A DNA stretch of 64,000 bases. Source: an uncultured Bacteroidia bacterium (GTDB lineage: Bacteria; Bacteroidota; Bacteroidia; Bacteroidales; UBA932). The stretch spans positions 1 through 64,000 of the forward strand of contig CACZHP010000007.1 in NCBI GenBank assembly GCA_902780935.1. Reading direction: 5' to 3'. A program made the position numbers and the translations under genes. Positions 7,699 through 17,451 of the stretch are shown one piece after another (position 1 is the first letter of the stretch; every line of letters begins with the position of its first letter). The notes below the pieces were generated by a model. It was not told where the DNA came from and searched no databases. It worked only from the letters and a program-made list of their open reading frames with translations.

Positions 7699-9207
7699 CT
7701 ACGAGACTGCCTCGTCCTGGAACTTGAGGACAGGCTGCCTTGCGGCTGTCGTCTCGTCCGGACGGGTGATCGGAGCGTTGTGAGGAGCGCTCTTGAGGAT
7801 GACGGGATCTTCCGCAGCCTCCGCGGCTATCTTCCTCATAACCTCGATGAAAGCGTCCAGCGTCTCGATAGACTCCGTCTCGGTGGGCTCAATCATGATT
7901 GCCTGATGGAAGAGCAACGGGAAGTAGATTGTCGGGGCATGGAAGCCGAAGTCCAGCAATCTCTTGGCCACATCAAGGGTCGTGGCCCCTTCCCTCTCCA
8001 CTGAGCCGTCAGCGGCCTTCCTGGAACCGTCATTGACAAGTCCGTCAAAGACGAACTCATGCTTGCAGACCGTAGGGATCGGAAGCTTATAACAATCCTT
8101 GAGGCTTTCCTTGATGTAGTTAGCCCCGAGGGTAGCATATTTGCCGACCAGTTTGACGTTCTGCTTGCCGAGCATGAGGATGTAGGCGTAAGCCCTCAGG
8201 ATCACTCCGAAGTTGCCAAGGAAACCGGAAACCTGGCCGGCGGACTTTTCATCAGAGCGGACCACATCGAACGAGCCATCCTCTTTCTTAACCACCTTGG
8301 GAACAGGCAGATAAGGCAGAAGCCTTTCACAGACACCGACAGGTCCTGATCCGGGACCACCACCGCCATGAGGCGTCGAGAAAGACTTGTGGAGATTCAG
8401 GTGGAGAACATCGAAGCCCATGTCACCAGGGCGAACCATTCCGATCAGAGGATTCATGTTGGCTCCGTCATAGTACAGCAAGCCACCGCACTCATGGACC
8501 AGGGCGGCGATCTCTTTGATCTCCTTCTCGAATAAGCCGAGGGTATTGGGGTTAGTCATCATGATTCCGGCGATGTCATCTCCCAGAAGCGGCTTAAGAT
8601 CAGCCACATCCACAAGACCGTCAGCGTTGGATTTCACGACCACGACCTCCAGTCCGCAGACTGCGGCACTAGCGGGATTGGTTCCGTGGGCACTGTCCGG
8701 GACAATGATCTTAGTCCTTTTCAAGTCACCACGCAGGAGGTGGTACTGACGAATGATCATCAGTCCGGTCAACTCGCCATGAGCACCTGCGCACGGATTG
8801 AAAGTGAATCCGGCCATGCCTGTGATCGCTCCGAGAGCCTTCTCCATGTTGTAGTAAACCTCAAGGGCACCTTGGACGGAGCAAGCCGGCTGCAGAGGGT
8901 GAAGTCCCTGGAATCCGGGCATGTTTGCTATCTCCTCATTGATCTTGGGGTTATACTTCATGGTGCAGCTGCCCAGGGGATAGAAACCGGTGTCAACACC
9001 GAAGTTCATCTGGGAGAGATTGGTGTAGTGGCGGACAACATCCACCTCACTTACCTGCGGCAGCGCCGGAGCCTCAGCCCGAAGCAGATCCGCGGGAATA
9101 GTGGCGGACACCGACCCTTCGACTTCGCTCAAAGACCGGCAAGGAAGTGAATACCCCGTACGTCCCTCTTTGGAGAGCTCGAATATAAGTTTATCGTAAT
9201 ATTTCAT
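7699..9207 (-). CDS. gcvPB: Glycine dehydrogenase (decarboxylating) subunit 2
   Basis: This is the PLP-binding half of the split P-protein of the glycine cleavage system, which decarboxylates glycine and passes aminomethyl to the H-protein lipoyl arm. The PLP lysine is Lys274 in [20 protein letters not shown], preceded by [10 protein letters not shown] and YYDGANMN. The 502 residues match the family. Residues about 23-33 ([11 protein letters not shown]) are an extra stretch encoded by a dispersed GAGCGAAGTCGAAGGG repeat, inserted in frame just after the conserved GRTGYSLP. It is the last gene of the gcv operon, 4 nt after gcvPA. Confidence 0.95.
   Translation of the reverse strand: MKYYDKLIFELSKEGRTGYSLPCRSLSEVEGSVSATIPADLLRAEAPALPQVSEVDVVRHYTNLSQMNFGVDTGFYPLGSCTMKYNPKINEEIANMPGFQGLHPLQPACSVQGALEVYYNMEKALGAITGMAGFTFNPCAGAHGELTGLMIIRQYHLLRGDLKRTKIIVPDSAHGTNPASAAVCGLEVVVVKSNADGLVDVADLKPLLGDDIAGIMMTNPNTLGLFEKEIKEIAALVHECGGLLYYDGANMNPLIGMVRPGDMGFDVLHLNLHKSFSTPHGGGGPGSGPVGVCERLLPYLPVPKVVKKEDGSFDVVRSDEKSAGQVSGFLGNFGVILRAYAYILMLGKQNVKLVGKYATLGANYIKESLKDCYKLPIPTVCKHEFVFDGLVNDGSRKAADGSVEREGATTLDVAKRLLDFGFHAPTIYFPLLFHQAIMIEPTETESIETLDAFIEVMRKIAAEAAEDPVILKSAPHNAPITRPDETTAARQPVLKFQDEAVS
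9111..9139. repeat. Dispersed GAGCGAAGTCGAAGGG-type repeat inside gcvPB
   Basis: The minus strand reads CTTTGAGCGAAGTCGAAGGG, a core repeated at 56573-56600 inside mnmA (CCTGAGCGGAGTCGAAGGGC). It is translated in frame as RSLSEVEGS near residue 24 of gcvPB. Confidence 0.6.
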
Positions 9208-9211
9208 ATTC

Positions 9212-10540
9212 CTAGGCCTCCTTCACCAACGCGACGAGAGCATCGATCTCAGCTTTCGTCCTTTTTTCAGTTGCACAGAAAGTGACATAACCCTCCTCAG
9301 TGGGAAGAGCGCCGAAGAAGCCTCCTTCAAGAAGTTTTCCCTGCAACGTCTCAACAGACACCAAAGGCTTAAGGGCGAACTCCTTCAGGAAAGGCTGGCC
9401 AGGGAATGCCTCCTCGAACTTTCCGGTCTTGAGAAGCTCATCGTGGAGGTAATGGGCGGCGGCGAAAGAACGGTCATTCACCTCTTTCAGCCCCTCAGGA
9501 CCCATAAGCGACATATAGACAGTCACAAAGAGGGCCATAAGGCTCTCGTTCGAGCAGATGTTGGAAGTCGCCTTCTCGCGGCGGATGTGCTGCTCGCGGG
9601 CCTGGAGCGTCAGGCAGAAGCACCTGCGTCCCTCGGTGTCGCGGGTCTCACCCACAATCCTGCCGGGGAGTTTACGGAGATATTCCTTCTTGCAAGCCAT
9701 GAAGCCGACATAAGGACCACCGAAGGTCATCGGGATGCCAAGGCTCTGGCCGTCTCCGACAGCGATGTCAGCACCCCACTCGGCGGGAGTCTTCAAGACG
9801 CCAAGGGCTGAAGGGTCGCAATACTCAATGAATATTCCCCCTTCCTCATGGATGGCGTCGGCGAAGCCGGTAAGATCCTCAACGATACCGAACCTATTGA
9901 CTGAAGGGACAATAACGCCTGCGACATCGCCCTTGGAAAGCTCCGCCTTCATGTGATGAGGACAGGTGTGCCCGTCCATCACGGGGAGATAATCCAGAGG
10001 AATCCCGTGGTATTTGGCGTAAGTCTCGATAGTCTTGATGACATTGGGAAGCAAAGTCTTGGAGACCAGCACCCTTGTCTTCTTCTTGGTGCACGAGGGA
10101 GCCATCTTGACAGCCTCCGCGGCGGCTGTAGGACCATCGTACATGGAAGCGTTGCTCACGTCCATGCCTGTCAAGGCGCAAATCATGCTCTGATACTCGA
10201 ATATATACCTGAGCGTACCCTGGGAGATCTCTGCCTGATAAGGCGTGTAAGCGGTGAGAAACTCGGACCTGGAGATAATGTAAGGAACGACGGCCGGAGT
10301 GTAATGGTCATACGCTCCCTGCCCGGCGAACACCTTGAGCTTCACGTCCTTAGCGTCGAGACTCTGGAAAAAGTCCCGGACCTCCTGCTCCGACATGGCG
10401 TCAGGAAGGTCGTACTCACCCTTGTAGATGTAATCCTTGGGCACATCGGAGTAGAGGTCGTCCATCGAACTGACCCCGATCCTCTCCAACATGGCCCGGA
10501 TGTCATCCTGGGTGTGAGGGAAATACTGGAATGTTGCCAT
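9212..10540 (-). CDS. gcvPA: Glycine dehydrogenase (decarboxylating) subunit 1
   Basis: This is the N-terminal half of the split glycine decarboxylase, which forms an alpha2beta2 enzyme with gcvPB. It starts with the typical [17 protein letters not shown] and carries [20 protein letters not shown], the conserved DGPTAAAEA stretch and [11 protein letters not shown]. Its 442 residues are family length. It lies 8 nt after gcvH and 4 nt before gcvPB in the same minus-strand operon. Confidence 0.95.
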   Translation of the reverse strand: MATFQYFPHTQDDIRAMLERIGVSSMDDLYSDVPKDYIYKGEYDLPDAMSEQEVRDFFQSLDAKDVKLKVFAGQGAYDHYTPAVVPYIISRSEFLTAYTPYQAEISQGTLRYIFEYQSMICALTGMDVSNASMYDGPTAAAEAVKMAPSCTKKKTRVLVSKTLLPNVIKTIETYAKYHGIPLDYLPVMDGHTCPHHMKAELSKGDVAGVIVPSVNRFGIVEDLTGFADAIHEEGGIFIEYCDPSALGVLKTPAEWGADIAVGDGQSLGIPMTFGGPYVGFMACKKEYLRKLPGRIVGETRDTEGRRCFCLTLQAREQHIRREKATSNICSNESLMALFVTVYMSLMGPEGLKEVNDRSFAAAHYLHDELLKTGKFEEAFPGQPFLKEFALKPLVSVETLQGKLLEGGFFGALPTEEGYVTFCATEKRTKAEIDALVALVKEA

Positions 10541-10548
10541 CGCAGCTC

Positions 10549-10929
10549 TTACTTCTCGGAAAAAGCCTGATAAGCGGCGGCGTCCATAAGGGCCTCAACC
10601 TCGGCAGGATCGCTCATCTCGATCTTGATGATCCAAGCCTCGTACGCATCCTCGTTGATCTTCTCGGGAGCGTCCTCGAGATCAGGATTGACCTCAACGA
10701 CCTTTCCACCGACGGGGCAGAGAAGCTCGCTGGAAGCCTTGACACTCTCCAGAGCTCCGAACTCCTCGCCAGCCTCGAACTCGTCATCGACCTCAGGGAG
10801 ATCGGCATACGTGATGTCACCAAGCTCCTTCTGGGCAAAATCGGAGATGCCGATAACGGCCACATTACCTTCAACTTTCACCCACTCGTGATCCTCGCTA
10901 TAACGGAGGCCTTCAATAACCTTGCTCAT
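10549..10929 (-). CDS. gcvH: Glycine cleavage system H protein
   Basis: This small lipoyl carrier shuttles the aminomethyl group between the P- and T-proteins. The lipoylation site is Lys64 in [18 protein letters not shown]. The N-terminal [20 protein letters not shown] is characteristic. Its 126 residues are normal. It follows gcvT by 28 nt. Confidence 0.96.
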   Translation of the reverse strand: MSKVIEGLRYSEDHEWVKVEGNVAVIGISDFAQKELGDITYADLPEVDDEFEAGEEFGALESVKASSELLCPVGGKVVEVNPDLEDAPEKINEDAYEAWIIKIEMSDPAEVEALMDAAAYQAFSEK

Positions 10930-10957
10930 AATGATTTATTAATTTATTGATTATTAA

Positions 10958-12064
10958 TTATTTCTTATAATTTGTCTGATAGAATCTCTTCTTTACGACC
11001 TTCCCGGGGAAGACCTTCTTGCGAATACGCACATACAACGGAGTGTCAAGGGCACCATATTCCTTCTTGACAAGGGCGAAGCAGATGCTCTTCTCAAGGG
11101 AGATGCTGTGGTAGCCGGTGGTCACGACTCCGACTTCGGTTCCATCCTCGAGCTCCACAGGATAGCCGGAGCGGGGAATGGCCTTGTCCTGAAGCTCGAT
11201 TCCGACAAGCTTCTTGGTGATAGCCCCAGCTTTCTGGGCGACAATGGCATCTTTACCGACAAACTCATCCTTATCCAGCTTGCAGAACATGCTGAAACCT
11301 GCCATGACCGGGGATATCTCCGGAGTCAACTCATCCCCGTAAAGAGGAAGACCGGCCTCGAAACGAAGGGTGTCGCGGCAACCGAGTCCGCAGGGGACAA
11401 CGCCGGCAGCCAGGAAGGCCTCCCAGTATTTGACGATAAGACCAGGAGCGGCATAGATCTCGAAACCGTCCTCGCCGGTGTAACCGGTACGGCTGACTAT
11501 CACTCTCGAGCTCCCATCCTTGAAATCCTTGAATGTATAGAAGGAGAGGGAGGCCGCCTCAGCGGCGAAAGGAAGGACTTTGACGAGGGTCTCCTCGGCC
11601 AAAGGCCCCTGGAGGGCTATCTGGCCCCAATTATCGGACTGGTTTACGATCTTCACATCGTAACCTTCGCGGTGGTCCTTGATCCATAGGTAATCTTTCT
11701 CGATGTTGGCGGCATTCACGACCAGCAGGAAATGATCTGCCTCGAACTCCTTGTAAACCAGAAGGTCATCGACAGTTCCACCGTCGGGATAAAGCATCAT
11801 CCCGTAAAGGATCTGGCCGGGAGCCATGGGGCGCACATCATTGGTGAACACGTGGTTCACGAACTTCTCAGCGTCAGGGCCGCAGACGAAGATCTCGCCC
11901 ATATGGGAGACATCGAACATTCCGACCTTGTGACGTACCGCCAGATGTTCCTCGGTGATGGAGGAATACTGGATCGGCATGTTGAAGCCCGCGAAGGGGC
12001 TCATCTTGGCTCCGAGAGCCAAATGGCTGTCATGAAGACAGGTAAGATTAAGAGTTGGTTCCAT
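10958..12064 (-). CDS. gcvT: Aminomethyltransferase (glycine cleavage T protein)
   Basis: The enzyme transfers the methylene group from the H-protein to tetrahydrofolate and releases ammonia. Diagnostic stretches include GFNMPIQYSSITEEHLAVR, FDVSHMGEI, SRTGYTGEDGFEI and the C-terminal GVVTTGYHSISLEKSI. At 368 residues it is family length. It starts 10 nt after the nuclease stop, so all the gcv genes probably share the transcript that begins near 14390. Confidence 0.95.
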   Translation of the reverse strand: MEPTLNLTCLHDSHLALGAKMSPFAGFNMPIQYSSITEEHLAVRHKVGMFDVSHMGEIFVCGPDAEKFVNHVFTNDVRPMAPGQILYGMMLYPDGGTVDDLLVYKEFEADHFLLVVNAANIEKDYLWIKDHREGYDVKIVNQSDNWGQIALQGPLAEETLVKVLPFAAEAASLSFYTFKDFKDGSSRVIVSRTGYTGEDGFEIYAAPGLIVKYWEAFLAAGVVPCGLGCRDTLRFEAGLPLYGDELTPEISPVMAGFSMFCKLDKDEFVGKDAIVAQKAGAITKKLVGIELQDKAIPRSGYPVELEDGTEVGVVTTGYHSISLEKSICFALVKKEYGALDTPLYVRIRKKVFPGKVVKKRFYQTNYKK

Positions 12065-12074
12065 GATAAAGTAT

Positions 12075-12938
12075 CTAATTTCTTAATATCTCGTCTCTTA
12101 TCCTCCAATCCCCATACGGGTCCATCTCCGCCTCTGCCCTGTCCTGCGCCCTATCGTCGAGATTGTAGAAAAGGTCCATCCCGAGTTTGCTCTCCAATTC
12201 GTCCACAGTCATGGCGTAGTGCGTGAGATTCCTCTCGCAGGCTTTGTTCGGGAATATGAACCCGATGGAAGCGTAGCTGCCATCCTTCCTCCTGGCCAGC
12301 AGGGCCTTGAAGAAAGAATCCGGGACAGCCACATGGTTCTTCCCTATATGCTTGGGACTGTTGTATTCGAATATAGGCCCGCAAACCACCCAGACGGACT
12401 TATAATACCGAGCCTCGTAGCGGACCTGCTTCTCGAGATCGTTCCAGGCCCCGGAATTGAGATTATGGTTTTGAGGACAAACATTGCTCAGGTAGAAGCA
12501 CTCTTTCATCGTCTGCGAGCTCCAGCGCATGTCAGCGGCCGGAGCCATGTGGCCCCGGTCATATCCGGAACCGACATAATCCCTGTCATAGGCCTGGCGG
12601 CCTTTGACGAGAGGATCGGGGGTAAACTCGTCCTCGCGGCTGCGATATGCCGTTATCACCTCTGACTCAAGCAGTTCGTAAGCGACCCAGTTCGGCACCC
12701 TGAGATCATTGTTGTACGACAGCGTGTAACCCATGTGCTCGATGATCTCCGACTCGCTGTCTTCCAGCCTGTAGGGAATCTCGAGCCGTGACATGGCATC
12801 CACTCCACCGGCAGGATCCGGCTCCACCAAGCCCTGTGGCTCAGCCTCCGGCCCATCATTCCCGGACCAGAGGAAGTGATAAGCGGTCCCGAGAGCCGCC
12901 AGGATGACCAATATGATTATCGAAGTCTTCTTATCCAT
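12075..12938 (-). CDS. DNA/RNA non-specific endonuclease, membrane-anchored or secreted
   Basis: This His-Me-finger nuclease degrades extracellular or periplasmic nucleic acids. A hydrophobic segment at residues 5-24 acts as signal or anchor. The catalytic motif YDRGHMAPAADM places the general-base His at about 130. The metal-binding Asn follows in NVCPQNHNLNSGAWNDLE near 162. A Gly/Pro/Glu-rich linker separates anchor and domain. Its 287 residues are typical. It lies 4 nt after the FGE-domain gene and 10 nt before gcvT; the link with glycine cleavage is unexplained. Confidence 0.9.
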   Translation of the reverse strand: MDKKTSIIILVILAALGTAYHFLWSGNDGPEAEPQGLVEPDPAGGVDAMSRLEIPYRLEDSESEIIEHMGYTLSYNNDLRVPNWVAYELLESEVITAYRSREDEFTPDPLVKGRQAYDRDYVGSGYDRGHMAPAADMRWSSQTMKECFYLSNVCPQNHNLNSGAWNDLEKQVRYEARYYKSVWVVCGPIFEYNSPKHIGKNHVAVPDSFFKALLARRKDGSYASIGFIFPNKACERNLTHYAMTVDELESKLGMDLFYNLDDRAQDRAEAEMDPYGDWRIRDEILRN

Positions 12939-12942
12939 CTCG

Positions 12943-14367
12943 CTACAACGCCAGTCTTAATCCGAAAGTGCTTCTGAAATTTTTCCCAGGCATGTATAAC
13001 CGGTTGCTTATGCGGCAAGCATCCCAGCGACTGGCGCAACTGCCGCCCCGTAGGATCCTTTGGCCGCCTTCCGTAGCGCCCGAAGGATTGACAGCCGGGT
13101 CGGCGGTGTACTCCGCAGCCCTGTCATAACACCATTCCCAGACGTTCCCGCACATGTCGTAAAGGCCAAGCTCATTGGGTTTTCTGGTTTTCACCACGCG
13201 GGTTTTTGAGTCGGCGTTGTCAAGGAACCACATCACTGATTTCATGTCATTCCCACCGCTGAAACCATATCTTCTGGAGCGCTGCCCTCCCCTTGCCGCA
13301 TATTCCCACTCGGCCTCTGTCGGAAGACGGAAGGTTCTACCTGTCAATCCGTTAAGCTTGCGCAGGAACACCTGGCAATCATACCAAGAGACATTCCCGA
13401 CGGGCTTGTCCGGCTCTTTGATGTCATTAAGGTAAGGGACGGCCCCCATCACAGCGTACCACAGCCCGACTGTCACCTCGGACTCCCCAATCGCGAAATC
13501 ATCCAATGTCACCTGATGAGGTTCGATCTCATTATCCGGGACAGTGAAATCCAGATACGGATTGTCGCGATTGATATCGAAACCCATCACGAAGTTTCCA
13601 CCCTGAACCTTAACCATCTCGAAGCTGGCTCCGCCGACAGTGAAGACCTCCGGTTTCCCATCCGAAGCATCTACCTTTTCCCTGACAATCCTGGTTCCGT
13701 CGAGGGTCTCCAACATAGCCTCAGTCAACACATCGTCAGTGGGCTGGACAAGCCTGAACCCGACCTTTACCTTGCGGGTATGTGGCTCCACAGGCATCCT
13801 CTCAAGTGTCGTCCGGACGACCTTGGCAGTTCCTTTCTCAGGACCTTTCGGGTTGACCATCAGGCTCATAGGCACAAAATAATCATCCCTCGTCTTATCC
13901 TCGGGAACTTCATCATAATTATCCCGGCACCATTCCGCCACAGAGGTGAAGCCCTTGTCGCCATTGAGGTGATGGGCATATTCCCACTGCGCTTCAGTTG
14001 GGAGGAGATAGGACTCGCCCGTCATCTTTCCAAGTCTCTTGAGAAACTTTTGGACATCCACCCAAGAAACCATATCGACCGGGGCATTAAGGTCTTCCAC
14101 CTGGCTGGGATTCTTCCCCATTACCTTCACCCAGAGAGCCTGGGACACAGGAGCGCTGCTGATCCGGAAGCCGTCCAGGGCAACCGGTTGGGCGATCCCC
14201 CTCGTTACTTTCCGCCGGTTGTCAGCCGATACGCCCATAGTGAAATTGCCGGCATGAACCTCAACCATATCGAGATCAGATGCCGAAACCCGCTCTGAAG
14301 AACTTGAGCAGGAATAGAATAAAACCGCTAAACAAGCGAAAAGGAAATAGGGTTTGAATATGTTCAT
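12943..14367 (-). CDS. Lipoprotein with two formylglycine-generating-enzyme/sulfatase-modifying (SUMF1) domains
   Basis: The signal peptide ends in a lipobox (FYSCSS, Cys about residue 20), so this is a surface or periplasmic lipoprotein. Two tandem SUMF1-type domains follow. The first covers about 30-210 (VHAGNFTMGV, LPTEAQWEYAHH). The second covers about 245-474 (VQGGNFVMGF, RLPTEAEWEYAARGGQRSR, MCGNVWEWCYD, ILRGGSCASR). The first copy is shorter and looks degenerate. The catalytic cysteine pair of true FGE is not evident, so a structural or gliding/secretion-type role like GldJ/GldK-related proteins is as likely as sulfatase activation. It is first gene of the operon leading to gcv. Confidence 0.82.
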   Translation of the reverse strand: MNIFKPYFLFACLAVLFYSCSSSSERVSASDLDMVEVHAGNFTMGVSADNRRKVTRGIAQPVALDGFRISSAPVSQALWVKVMGKNPSQVEDLNAPVDMVSWVDVQKFLKRLGKMTGESYLLPTEAQWEYAHHLNGDKGFTSVAEWCRDNYDEVPEDKTRDDYFVPMSLMVNPKGPEKGTAKVVRTTLERMPVEPHTRKVKVGFRLVQPTDDVLTEAMLETLDGTRIVREKVDASDGKPEVFTVGGASFEMVKVQGGNFVMGFDINRDNPYLDFTVPDNEIEPHQVTLDDFAIGESEVTVGLWYAVMGAVPYLNDIKEPDKPVGNVSWYDCQVFLRKLNGLTGRTFRLPTEAEWEYAARGGQRSRRYGFSGGNDMKSVMWFLDNADSKTRVVKTRKPNELGLYDMCGNVWEWCYDRAAEYTADPAVNPSGATEGGQRILRGGSCASRWDACRISNRLYMPGKNFRSTFGLRLAL

Positions 14368-14390
14368 TACAGCTTCCGAGCTACAACCTA

Positions 14391-14398
14391 CAAATATA
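14391..14398 (-). promoter_or_regulatory. -7 box of the SUMF1-nuclease-gcv operon
   Basis: The minus strand reads TATATTTG, 24 nt before the start codon at 14367. No good -33 box is seen because a terminator hairpin occupies that space. Confidence 0.55.
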
Positions 14399-14400
14399 TG

Positions 14401-14429
14401 AAAAAAGTCGGGACTATAAAGTCCCGACT
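14401..14429 (-). terminator. Terminator of the helix-hairpin-helix gene
   Basis: AGTCGGGACT and AGTCCCGACT form a perfect 10-bp stem with a 4-nt loop. On the minus strand it is followed by six T residues, 28 nt past the stop codon. Confidence 0.85.
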
Positions 14430-14456
14430 AAAACAAAATGCTCTTTCTTATAGCCG

Positions 14457-14864
14457 TTAATACTCTACCATGGGAGGAAGGACCTTGGCCTGGTCGATCA
14501 TCTTCTGGACCATAACCTCGGTGGGTACTACCCTGGTGAGATTCTTCTCAGCGTTGACCTCTGTCATCTTGGCGACGAGGTTGGCGGCGACCCTATGCTG
14601 AAGTTCCTTCACGGTGTCAACACCGGAGGCCTCGAGAAGCTCGGAGAACTGGGGGCCTATACCCTTGATGCGGAAAAGGTCGGCATGGTTGACCCATGTG
14701 AGAATAAGCTTGCCGTTGATGCCGGTAGCCTCCTCGAGCTCTTTACGACCCTTGGGAGTCTTGCCTTTCTCAAGAAGCTGGTCAACAGTCTCAATGCCGG
14801 CGGCGATAAGCTTTTCAGCGTAAACAGGACCGACGCCCTGAATGTCGATAATTTTGTAAGTCAT
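14457..14864 (-). CDS. Helix-hairpin-helix (DUF4332-type) protein
   Basis: This 135-residue soluble protein has two helix-hairpin-helix units of the DNA- or nucleotide-binding kind: DIQGVGPVYAEKLIAAGIET at residues 8-27 and RIKGIGPQFSELLEASGVDT near 65-84. The layout matches DUF4332-type proteins of Bacteroidetes, whose function is unknown. It has its own promoter and terminator, so it is a single-gene unit. Confidence 0.8.
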   Translation of the reverse strand: MTYKIIDIQGVGPVYAEKLIAAGIETVDQLLEKGKTPKGRKELEEATGINGKLILTWVNHADLFRIKGIGPQFSELLEASGVDTVKELQHRVAANLVAKMTEVNAEKNLTRVVPTEVMVQKMIDQAKVLPPMVEY

Positions 14865-14905
14865 TGCAATGAAAATTAAGGTGTTGTTAACTAAGTGTCA
14901 CTAGC

Positions 14906-14936
14906 CAAAATTAAACAAAAACTTTGACTTGACAAA
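14906..14936 (-). promoter_or_regulatory. Promoter of the helix-hairpin-helix gene
   Basis: On the minus strand TTTG (14933-14936), 19 nt, then TAATTTTG (14906-14913): a full match to the -33/-7 pattern. The leader is about 35 nt. Confidence 0.75.
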
Positions 14937-14969
14937 AAAATAGAGGAAAAAACCGAATGCGGGGAAATA

Positions 14970-15443
14970 CTAGAACGACTGGAAGAAAAGGATGTCCTTC
15001 TTCAACATGACCTTGGGCTCCATCAGATACACTTTCTGGAACAGTCTGAACTGGTTGACCTTCGAGAGGTAAACCTTATCCTCATGCTTCCCTTTTCTCC
15101 ACCATTTATAGAATCCGATAGGATCGTTCTCAAAAGGTATTTTCGCGAGAATATCGGAAGAGAAACCGGGAAAATCGATCGTGACATTGAGCCCCATAAA
15201 TTGCTTATAGTATTGAGGATCAGCCCTTCTGAGCTTGCTCATAAGGGGGTTGTACAGCTCAATCTGATCGACATGGAGAGTCTTCTCCCGGACTATCATC
15301 TTGTGGATCTTGACAGGATCGAAATTCAGCCACGCGCCAAGCCTCAAAGTCTTAGGACCCTCGGGATAATCAAGGGTCAACTCATCCATCGAGTAGTAGA
15401 CTTTCTCGGGATCAAGTGGGTAAAAAACTTCAGGGTCCGCCAT
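14970..15443 (-). CDS. Hypothetical protein, 157 residues
   Basis: I do not recognise this protein. It begins MADPEVFYPLDPEKVYYSMD, is rich in aromatic and basic residues, and has no obvious motif or membrane segment. The frame stays open to a TTG at 15494, which would add a possible signal-like stretch (CKTIFLLIFVRCNHF). That extension runs into the htpG terminator hairpin, so I prefer ATG 15443. It follows htpG by about 75 nt on the same strand and could receive read-through from it. Confidence 0.55.
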   Translation of the reverse strand: MADPEVFYPLDPEKVYYSMDELTLDYPEGPKTLRLGAWLNFDPVKIHKMIVREKTLHVDQIELYNPLMSKLRRADPQYYKQFMGLNVTIDFPGFSSDILAKIPFENDPIGFYKWWRKGKHEDKVYLSKVNQFRLFQKVYLMEPKVMLKKDILFFQSF

Positions 15444-15473
15444 GACGAAATGGTTACAGCGGACAAAGATAAG

Positions 15474-15513
15474 CAAAAAAATGGTCTTGCACAAGCGTGC
15501 AAGGCCATTTTTT
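15474..15513 (-). terminator. Terminator of htpG
   Basis: AATGGTCTTGCAC and GTGCAAGGCCATT form a 13-bp stem with one wobble pair and an AAGC loop, bracketed by A- and T-runs. It starts only a few bases past the htpG stop. Confidence 0.85.
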
Positions 15514-15516
15514 AAA

Positions 15517-17424
15517 TTATTTATCGGAGTAATAATCTGTAAGAGTTTTCCCCGTTCGGGTGATAAATTCAGACAGAGCCTTACCCTTCAACATGCCATT
15601 TGAAAGCAAAGCGAGATCCGTGAGCTGCCTCAGAAGGTCACTCCCCTTGGCAAAATCCTCAACTTTTTCAGAATTCTCTTTCAGCTCACCAACCAGCTTG
15701 GCCATCAACGGGTTCTGAAGATTGGCGGTAATGTTGAAAGACTCCGGCATCTCCCCGTAGAAGTTCATCCCTCCGCCCAGGGCGCTCATCTCGCGGTACC
15801 TTCTCATGAACTCGTTCCGGGTGATCAGGATAGGAGCGGCGTTCTCTCCAAGGTTGTCCGCATCGACGAAATACTCATTTTCAGCAGGAAGGACGGCTTT
15901 GAACATCGCCTCCAGGTTTTTCTTGTCTTCTTCGGCCATCTCCGGCTTCACCTTCTCCTCCTTGGGGATAAGATTCTCCACGGAATCGGAATCCACCCGG
16001 GCGAATCTCGTATCGCCGATCTTCTGCTCCAGATAGTTCACGAAGTGGGCGTCCAACTCGCAATCCATAAGAAGGACATCATACCCCTTGTTCTTCGCCG
16101 CCTCGATGTACGGGTACTGCGCCTCGGCATCAGTGGCGTAGAGATATACGACTTTCTTGTCCTTGTCGGTCTGGGTGTCGGCGATAGCCTTGCGGTAATC
16201 CTCCAGGGCAAAGAACTTCCCGTCGGTGTTCTTCAGCAAGGCGAACTTCATGGCGCGCTCGCCGAATTTCTCGTCTGAGAGCATCCCGTACTCGATGAAG
16301 AGTTTCAGGTTGTCCCACTTGCTTTCCCATGCGGCACGGTCATTCTTGAATATCTCCTCGAGCCTGTCCGCGACCTTCTTGGTGATATATGTCGAGATCT
16401 TCTTGACGTTCTCATCCGCCTGGAGATAACTCCTGGAGACATTCAGCGGGATGTCCGGAGAGTCGATGACTCCGTGGAGCAGCGTCAGGAAATCAGGGAC
16501 AATATTCTCGACATGGTCGGTCACGAACATCTGGTTGCAATAGAGCTGGATGTTGTTCTTCTCGATGGCCATCCGCTCTTTGATCTTCGGGAAATAGAGG
16601 ATTCCGGTAAGATTGAATGGATAATCCACGTTAAGGTGGATGTGGAACAACGGTTCCTCTTTCATCGGATAAAGATCCTTGTAGAACTTCACATAGTCCT
16701 CATCCTTGAGGTCGGAAGGCTTGCGGGTCCAGAGCGGCTCTATCGAATTGATGACGTGGTCTTTGTCCGTGTCCACATATTTATTGTCCTTCCATTCCTG
16801 CTCCTTTCCGAAAACGATCGGGACAGGCATGAACTTGCAGTACTTTCCGAGGAGCTGGCTGATCTTGCCCTTGTTGCCGTAGTCTTTCGCCGACTCTTCG
16901 TCGAGGAACAACGTGACGACTGTTCCACGATCCTCCTTCCCACATGCCTTCATCTCGAACTCGGGATCTCCCTTACAGGTCCACTGCACGGCTTCGGAGC
17001 CTTCTTTCCACGAAAGTGACTCGATCGTCACCTTTTCCGCCACCATGAAAGCGGAGTAGAATCCCAGGCCGAAATGACCTATTATATTCTGGTCCTTGTA
17101 CTTCTCGAGGAACTCTCCGGCGGAGGAGAAAGCGATCTGGTTGATGTACTTGTCAACCTCTTCGGCAGTCATGCCGATTCCGTTGTCTATGATCTTGAGT
17201 GTTTTTCCCTTCTCATCCAGTTCGACGGTGACTTTCAAGTCGCCAAGCTCTCCCTTGAACTCGCCGTTCGAGGCGAGGGTCTTCATCTTCTGGGTAGCGT
17301 CCACCGCATTGGCCACAAGTTCCCTCAGAAATATTTCGTGGTCCGAATACAAAAACTGCTTGATGACCGGGAATATGTTCTCTGTCGTCACCCCGATCTG
17401 TCCTGTCTGTGCTTTATTTGCCAT
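15517..17424 (-). CDS. htpG: Molecular chaperone HtpG (Hsp90)
   Basis: This cytosolic ATP-driven chaperone has a GHKL ATPase domain at residues 1-215 with LRELVANAVDATQK, IDNGIGMTAEEVDKYI and HFGLGFYSAFMVAEKV. The middle domain (about 225-490) contains the conserved LNVSRSYLQ, and a C-terminal dimerization domain follows. Bacteroidetes HtpG typically has a mid-region like this one; 635 residues is normal. A large inverted repeat lies just upstream of the start. Confidence 0.96.
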   Translation of the reverse strand: MANKAQTGQIGVTTENIFPVIKQFLYSDHEIFLRELVANAVDATQKMKTLASNGEFKGELGDLKVTVELDEKGKTLKIIDNGIGMTAEEVDKYINQIAFSSAGEFLEKYKDQNIIGHFGLGFYSAFMVAEKVTIESLSWKEGSEAVQWTCKGDPEFEMKACGKEDRGTVVTLFLDEESAKDYGNKGKISQLLGKYCKFMPVPIVFGKEQEWKDNKYVDTDKDHVINSIEPLWTRKPSDLKDEDYVKFYKDLYPMKEEPLFHIHLNVDYPFNLTGILYFPKIKERMAIEKNNIQLYCNQMFVTDHVENIVPDFLTLLHGVIDSPDIPLNVSRSYLQADENVKKISTYITKKVADRLEEIFKNDRAAWESKWDNLKLFIEYGMLSDEKFGERAMKFALLKNTDGKFFALEDYRKAIADTQTDKDKKVVYLYATDAEAQYPYIEAAKNKGYDVLLMDCELDAHFVNYLEQKIGDTRFARVDSDSVENLIPKEEKVKPEMAEEDKKNLEAMFKAVLPAENEYFVDADNLGENAAPILITRNEFMRRYREMSALGGGMNFYGEMPESFNITANLQNPLMAKLVGELKENSEKVEDFAKGSDLLRQLTDLALLSNGMLKGKALSEFITRTGKTLTDYYSDK

Positions 17425-17451
17425 ATCTCTTAACCTTTAAAACTTCTTCCC

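Noticed and set aside
15443-15494. N-terminal extension of the hypothetical gene to a TTG start, giving a signal-like peptide
   Set aside because: The extension is formed by the htpG terminator hairpin sequence and has only a TTG start.
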